From assembly GCA_012270635.1 (NCBI GenBank), contig JAAXHX010000380.1:1-7947 (forward strand): a stretch of 7,947 bases of DNA, given 5' to 3'. The position numbers were made by a program, and so were the translations under genes. A model generated the notes under the pieces. That model did no database searches and was not told the origin of the DNA. It saw nothing but the letters and a program-made list of their open reading frames with translations. Origin of the DNA: Dehalococcoidia bacterium. Lineage in GTDB: Bacteria; Chloroflexota; Dehalococcoidia; Plut-88900. The stretch's first letter is position 1. The number at the start of each line of letters is the position of its first letter. Shown in pieces: positions 5,757-7,947 of this stretch.

Positions 5757-6737
5757 TCAGGACCCGAATACCCTGGGGGCGATGAGTTCGATGATCGATT
5801 GGGCGGCGAGGCGTTCCGAGCGGCCCCGGACGTCGAGGCCCGGGGCCACTTCGACCACGTCCAGGGCGGCGATCTTTGGGCAAGCGGATAGCTCGCGCAT
5901 GAGGGCCAAAAGGTCGCGGGGGACAAGGCCGCCGACCACTATGTCAGCCGTGCCGGAGGCGTACCCGGAGTCTACGACGCCGATATCAAGGCTGACGTAG
6001 ACCGCGCTGCAGCCGTCGCCGGCGAGCTCCAGAGCCCTCTGGGCGGTGGCCTTGGGACCCTGCTCCTTTACGGAGTCGGCGGTGATTACGGTAACGCCCT
6101 GGGCCCGGGCGTAGTCCCATTCTCGGTAGGGTATGTAGCCCTGGACACCTATACAAACCGTGTTGCGGGCCTTGGCGTGTCCTGCGTCCAGGATACGGCG
6201 GAGGGAAGCTCCGGTCCAGTCGGGGCCGTGTCCGTTGTCGGTGTCGGCGAGAGAGAGCTGGCCCGAGAGCCGTATTAGGCCGACTTCCTCACCCAGGCCC
6301 GCGGCCAGGCCCCCGACCAGGGGGAAGGTTATGAATCGGTCTCCGCCGAGGGCCACGGGGAATCCACCTGATTCGGCGATGCGGGAAAAGGCTTCGTGAC
6401 AGCCGTCAAGGGTCTTCTGCAAGTCCATGGAAGAGACGGAGATGTGGCCCAGGTCGACCAGCGCTGACTCTCGGGGGAGGTTCAGCACCCTCCCGGATAT
6501 GACATCGATGAGGGCGCCGGATTCCGAGGCCTGAAGGTCGTAGATGAAATCGGCGCTGGCCTCGCGGATAGCCCTGGGGCCCTGCCTAACTCCCTGGCGG
6601 GAGGTGGAAGTGGCGTCGTGGGCAATGCCGACCACGGCCACGCATCCGGCTTCAACGTCCTTGAAACTACCCCTCGGGGCGCGTGCGAAGGAGTTGATGC
6701 CGGCGAATGAGGGCAGAAGGTCTCGTTGGTAGGGCAA
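5757..6737 (-). CDS. Ureohydrolase-family pseudoenzyme E, first gene of the operon, most eroded active site
   Basis: A 326-residue ureohydrolase-fold protein. The N-terminal family motif is well kept (GIAHD 37-41; GVRQGPRAIREAS 49-61), as are VDLGH (94-98) and the C-terminal APRVF. The metal site is nearly gone: GGDH is GGDR (Arg134), DxHxD is LSGQLS (Ser158, Gln160, Ser162), and DxD is DIG (Asp251, Gly253). The shuttle position is Thr175 (TGA). Only Asp251 and Glu296 (VVEVAP) of the seven ligand/substrate residues remain. The middle of the protein (GVQGYIPYREWDYA) resembles B and D, while its C-terminus resembles A and C. The start is TTG at 6737: no ATG lies near the homology start, and a strong AAGGGAGG ribosome binding site ends five bases before it. 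A normal dinuclear hydrolase activity is implausible; a scaffold or regulator, or an early-diverged paralogue, is inferred. Confidence 0.88.
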   Translation of the reverse strand: MPYQRDLLPSFAGINSFARAPRGSFKDVEAGCVAVVGIAHDATSTSRQGVRQGPRAIREASADFIYDLQASESGALIDVISGRVLNLPRESALVDLGHISVSSMDLQKTLDGCHEAFSRIAESGGFPVALGGDRFITFPLVGGLAAGLGEEVGLIRLSGQLSLADTDNGHGPDWTGASLRRILDAGHAKARNTVCIGVQGYIPYREWDYARAQGVTVITADSVKEQGPKATAQRALELAGDGCSAVYVSLDIGVVDSGYASGTADIVVGGLVPRDLLALMRELSACPKIAALDVVEVAPGLDVRGRSERLAAQSIIELIAPRVFGS

Positions 6738-6742
6738 GGCAG

Positions 6743-6750
6743 CCTCCCTT
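6743..6750 (-). promoter_or_regulatory. Strong ribosome binding site that fixes the TTG start of gene E
   Basis: On the minus strand AAGGGAGG lies five bases upstream of the TTG at 6737. It is an excellent match to the anti-Shine-Dalgarno sequence and decides the non-ATG start of gene E. Gene D has a shorter GAGG; genes C, B, A and the TPR gene have no convincing site. Confidence 0.8.
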
Positions 6751-6761
6751 CAAGGGGTTGG

Positions 6762-6770
6762 ATTATAGCA
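6762..6770 (-). promoter_or_regulatory. Extended -10 promoter of the ureohydrolase operon
   Basis: The minus strand reads TGCTATAAT, a perfect TATAAT hexamer preceded by the TGn extended -10 element. No good -35 hexamer is found 16-18 bp upstream (the 17-bp position reads GCCTCA), as is usual for extended -10 promoters. The predicted transcript start near 6755 would give a very short leader of about 17 nt containing just the ribosome binding site. In DNA this GC-rich, a perfect TATAAT at this position is unlikely by chance. Confidence 0.7.
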
Positions 6771-6824
6771 CGGGCCGCGGGGGCTGAGGCATCGGGAGAC
6801 AGGGGGTGTATTCACAGGAATTCG

Positions 6825-6853
6825 TTGACTGAGGTAGGGGGTTTGCCTACACT
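6825..6853 (+). promoter_or_regulatory. Sigma70-type promoter of alaS
   Basis: TTGACT (6825-6830) and TACACT (6848-6853) are separated by exactly 17 bp. The -35 matches consensus at five of six positions and the -10 at four, including the key T, A and final T. An alternative -10, TACAAT at 6853-6858, matches better but at a 22-bp spacing that is too long for this -35. Predicted leader to the TTG at 6924 is about 60 nt. Confidence 0.6.
6834..6850. promoter_or_regulatory. Short inverted repeat inside the alaS promoter spacer (possible operator)
   Basis: GTAGG (6834-6838) and CCTAC (6846-6850) form a perfect five-base inverted repeat with a seven-base centre. It lies between the -35 and -10 hexamers and overlaps the first bases of the -10, where a repressor would act. 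At five bases per arm it may be chance. Confidence 0.25.
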
Positions 6854-6875
6854 ACAATCCTGAAATAGTCCAAAG

Positions 6876-6897
6876 CGGGGTGAGGCCCTTCATCCCG
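6876..6897 (+). promoter_or_regulatory. Leader hairpin upstream of alaS
   Basis: CGGGGTGA (6876-6883) pairs with TCATCCCG (6890-6897) as an eight-base-pair stem with one G-T (G-U in RNA) pair and a six-base loop GGCCCT. It lies in the predicted 5' untranslated region about 26 bases before the start codon. There is no U-run after it, so it is not a classical intrinsic terminator; it could stabilise the mRNA or contribute to leader regulation. No T-box consensus is present. Confidence 0.4.
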
Positions 6898-6923
6898 GGC
6901 GCCATCCAAGGAAAAGAGCAGAG

Positions 6924-7947
6924 TTGAACAGCGACGAGCTAAGGCGGGCATTTCTGTCCTTCTACGTATCGAAGGGGCACCTGGTCATACCCAGCTCGTC
7001 CCTGATACCCATAGGGGACCCGACCCTGCTGCTGACGAGCGCCGGGGTGGTGCAGATAAAGCCGTTCTTCACCGGAGAGGCGAAGGCCCCCGCGCCCCGG
7101 CTGGCGTCATGCCAGAAATGCTTTCGCACCACGGACATCGACTCGGTGGGGGACGCAGACCACCTGACCTTCTTCGAGATGCTCGGCAATTTCAGCGTTG
7201 CGGACTACTTCAAGAAGGAGGCGATAGAGTGGGCGTGGGAACTGGTAACTGAGCGCTTCAAGCTGTCTCCCGAGAAGCTCTGGGTCAGCGTATTCCTGGA
7301 TGACGATGAGTCGTATGGTTTCTGGCGGGGGCTGGGGGTGCCGGAGGAGCGGCTGGTCCGGTACGACGAAAGCGAGAACTGGTGGGGGCCTCCGGGGGAC
7401 TCGGGGCCGTGTGGTCCTTGCACCGAGATCTACTACGACTTCGGTGAGGAACTTGCCTGCGGGAAGCCCGACTGCGGGCCCGCGTGCGATTGCAACAGGT
7501 TCACGGAGTTCTACAACCTCGTGCTCACCGAATACTACCAGGACGTTGACGGCAATCGGACCCCCCTGCCGAGCGGAAACATCGACACGGGGATGGGGCT
7601 GGAACGGACGGCGGCAATACTGCAGGGCGTGACGAACGTCTACGAGACCGACGGCTTCCGGGCGATCATGGATAAGGTATCGGGGGTGACGGAGCGGGAA
7701 TATGGGGAGGACAGGAATACCGACGTTGCGATGCGAGTGCTGGCGGAGCACGCCCGGGGAACGACCTTCCTTATCAGCGACGGCGTGGTGCCCGCCAACG
7801 AGGGCCGGGGGTACGTGCTGAGGCGAATACTGCGACGGGCGGTGACGTTTGCGCGGAAGCTTGGGGTGCGGGAGCCGGTGCTGGTGAGCATCGCCGAGAC
7901 CGTCATCGAAAATATGGGGAACGCCTACCCCGACCTGGAGAGGAACC
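6924..7947 (+). CDS. alaS: Alanyl-tRNA synthetase, N-terminal part (3' end cut by window)
   Basis: Charges tRNA-Ala with alanine in the cytoplasm. 341 residues are visible, covering the class II catalytic core and the start of the tRNA-recognition region; the editing and C-Ala domains lie outside. Class II motif 1 is SSSLIPIGDPTLLLTSAG (24-41), motif 2 includes the AlaS signature FFEMLGNFS (83-91) after CQKCFRTTDID, GDSGPCGPCTEIYYD is at 158-172, and motif 3 is DTGMGLER (221-228, Arg228). Further on, ISDGVVPANEGRGYVLRRI (284-302) is characteristic of AlaS. A Cys-rich insertion (Cys179, 184, 188, 190) precedes NRFTEFYNLV. The start is TTG at 6924: the frame is open back to a stop at 6861 with no ATG or GTG, and AlaS homology (ELRRAFLSFYVSKGH) starts within five residues. 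AAGGA at 6908-6912 is a weak, distant ribosome binding site. It is transcribed divergently from the ureohydrolase operon. Confidence 0.96.
   Translation, partial: MNSDELRRAFLSFYVSKGHLVIPSSSLIPIGDPTLLLTSAGVVQIKPFFTGEAKAPAPRLASCQKCFRTTDIDSVGDADHLTFFEMLGNFSVADYFKKEAIEWAWELVTERFKLSPEKLWVSVFLDDDESYGFWRGLGVPEERLVRYDESENWWGPPGDSGPCGPCTEIYYDFGEELACGKPDCGPACDCNRFTEFYNLVLTEYYQDVDGNRTPLPSGNIDTGMGLERTAAILQGVTNVYETDGFRAIMDKVSGVTEREYGEDRNTDVAMRVLAEHARGTTFLISDGVVPANEGRGYVLRRILRRAVTFARKLGVREPVLVSIAETVIENMGNAYPDLERN

Noticed and set aside
6860..6923. A T-box riboswitch controlling alaS.
   Set aside because: The predicted leader is only about 60 nt and there is no AGGGTGG-type antiterminator consensus or terminator with a U-run; only a simple hairpin is seen.
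7107..7751. A 214-residue minus-strand frame inside alaS.
   Set aside because: It lies wholly opposite conserved AlaS motifs and its composition is that of an antisense shadow.

Overview
The window comes from a GC-rich bacterial genome (roughly 60-65% G+C by eye). The alanyl-tRNA synthetase fragment has the short 'DIDSVGDADHLTFFEMLGNFS' form of motif 2 and a Cys-rich insertion that I associate with Chloroflexota (Dehalococcoidia/SAR202-like) and some neighbouring phyla. That placement is an inference from memory and was not tested by a search.

Layout. (1) Bases 1-1041 (+) hold the C-terminal part of an acyl-CoA synthetase of the AMP-binding superfamily. (2) It converges, across 18 bp, on a minus-strand operon that begins at 6737 and ends at 1060. 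In transcription order the operon is ureohydrolase paralogue E (6737-5757), D (5743-4760), C (4745-3774), B (3766-2759), A (2750-1761), then a six-repeat TPR protein (1737-1060). Gaps between genes are only 7-23 bp. (3) A 186-bp divergent intergenic region (6738-6923) carries an extended -10 promoter and strong ribosome binding site for the operon, and a separate sigma70-type promoter and leader hairpin for alaS. (4) alaS (+) starts with TTG at 6924 and runs off the right edge.

The main point of interest is the run of five consecutive ureohydrolase-family (arginase/agmatinase fold) genes. By aligning the five proteins by eye I find a graded loss of the catalytic apparatus. A keeps all metal ligands, the guanidinium-binding Glu and the proton-shuttle His. 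C keeps the metal ligands and Glu but has Asn for the shuttle His. B and D have lost the bridging Asp, a metal His, the Glu and the shuttle His, yet share a conserved replacement motif. E has lost five of the seven ligand/substrate positions. The order D-C / B-A looks like a duplicated two-gene module with a spacing of about 2 kb. My inference is a heteromeric ureohydrolase in which one or two catalytic subunits assemble with retained pseudoenzyme subunits. The substrate cannot be read from this window.

No tRNA, rRNA, CRISPR array, insertion sequence or intergenic stretch over 300 bp is present.
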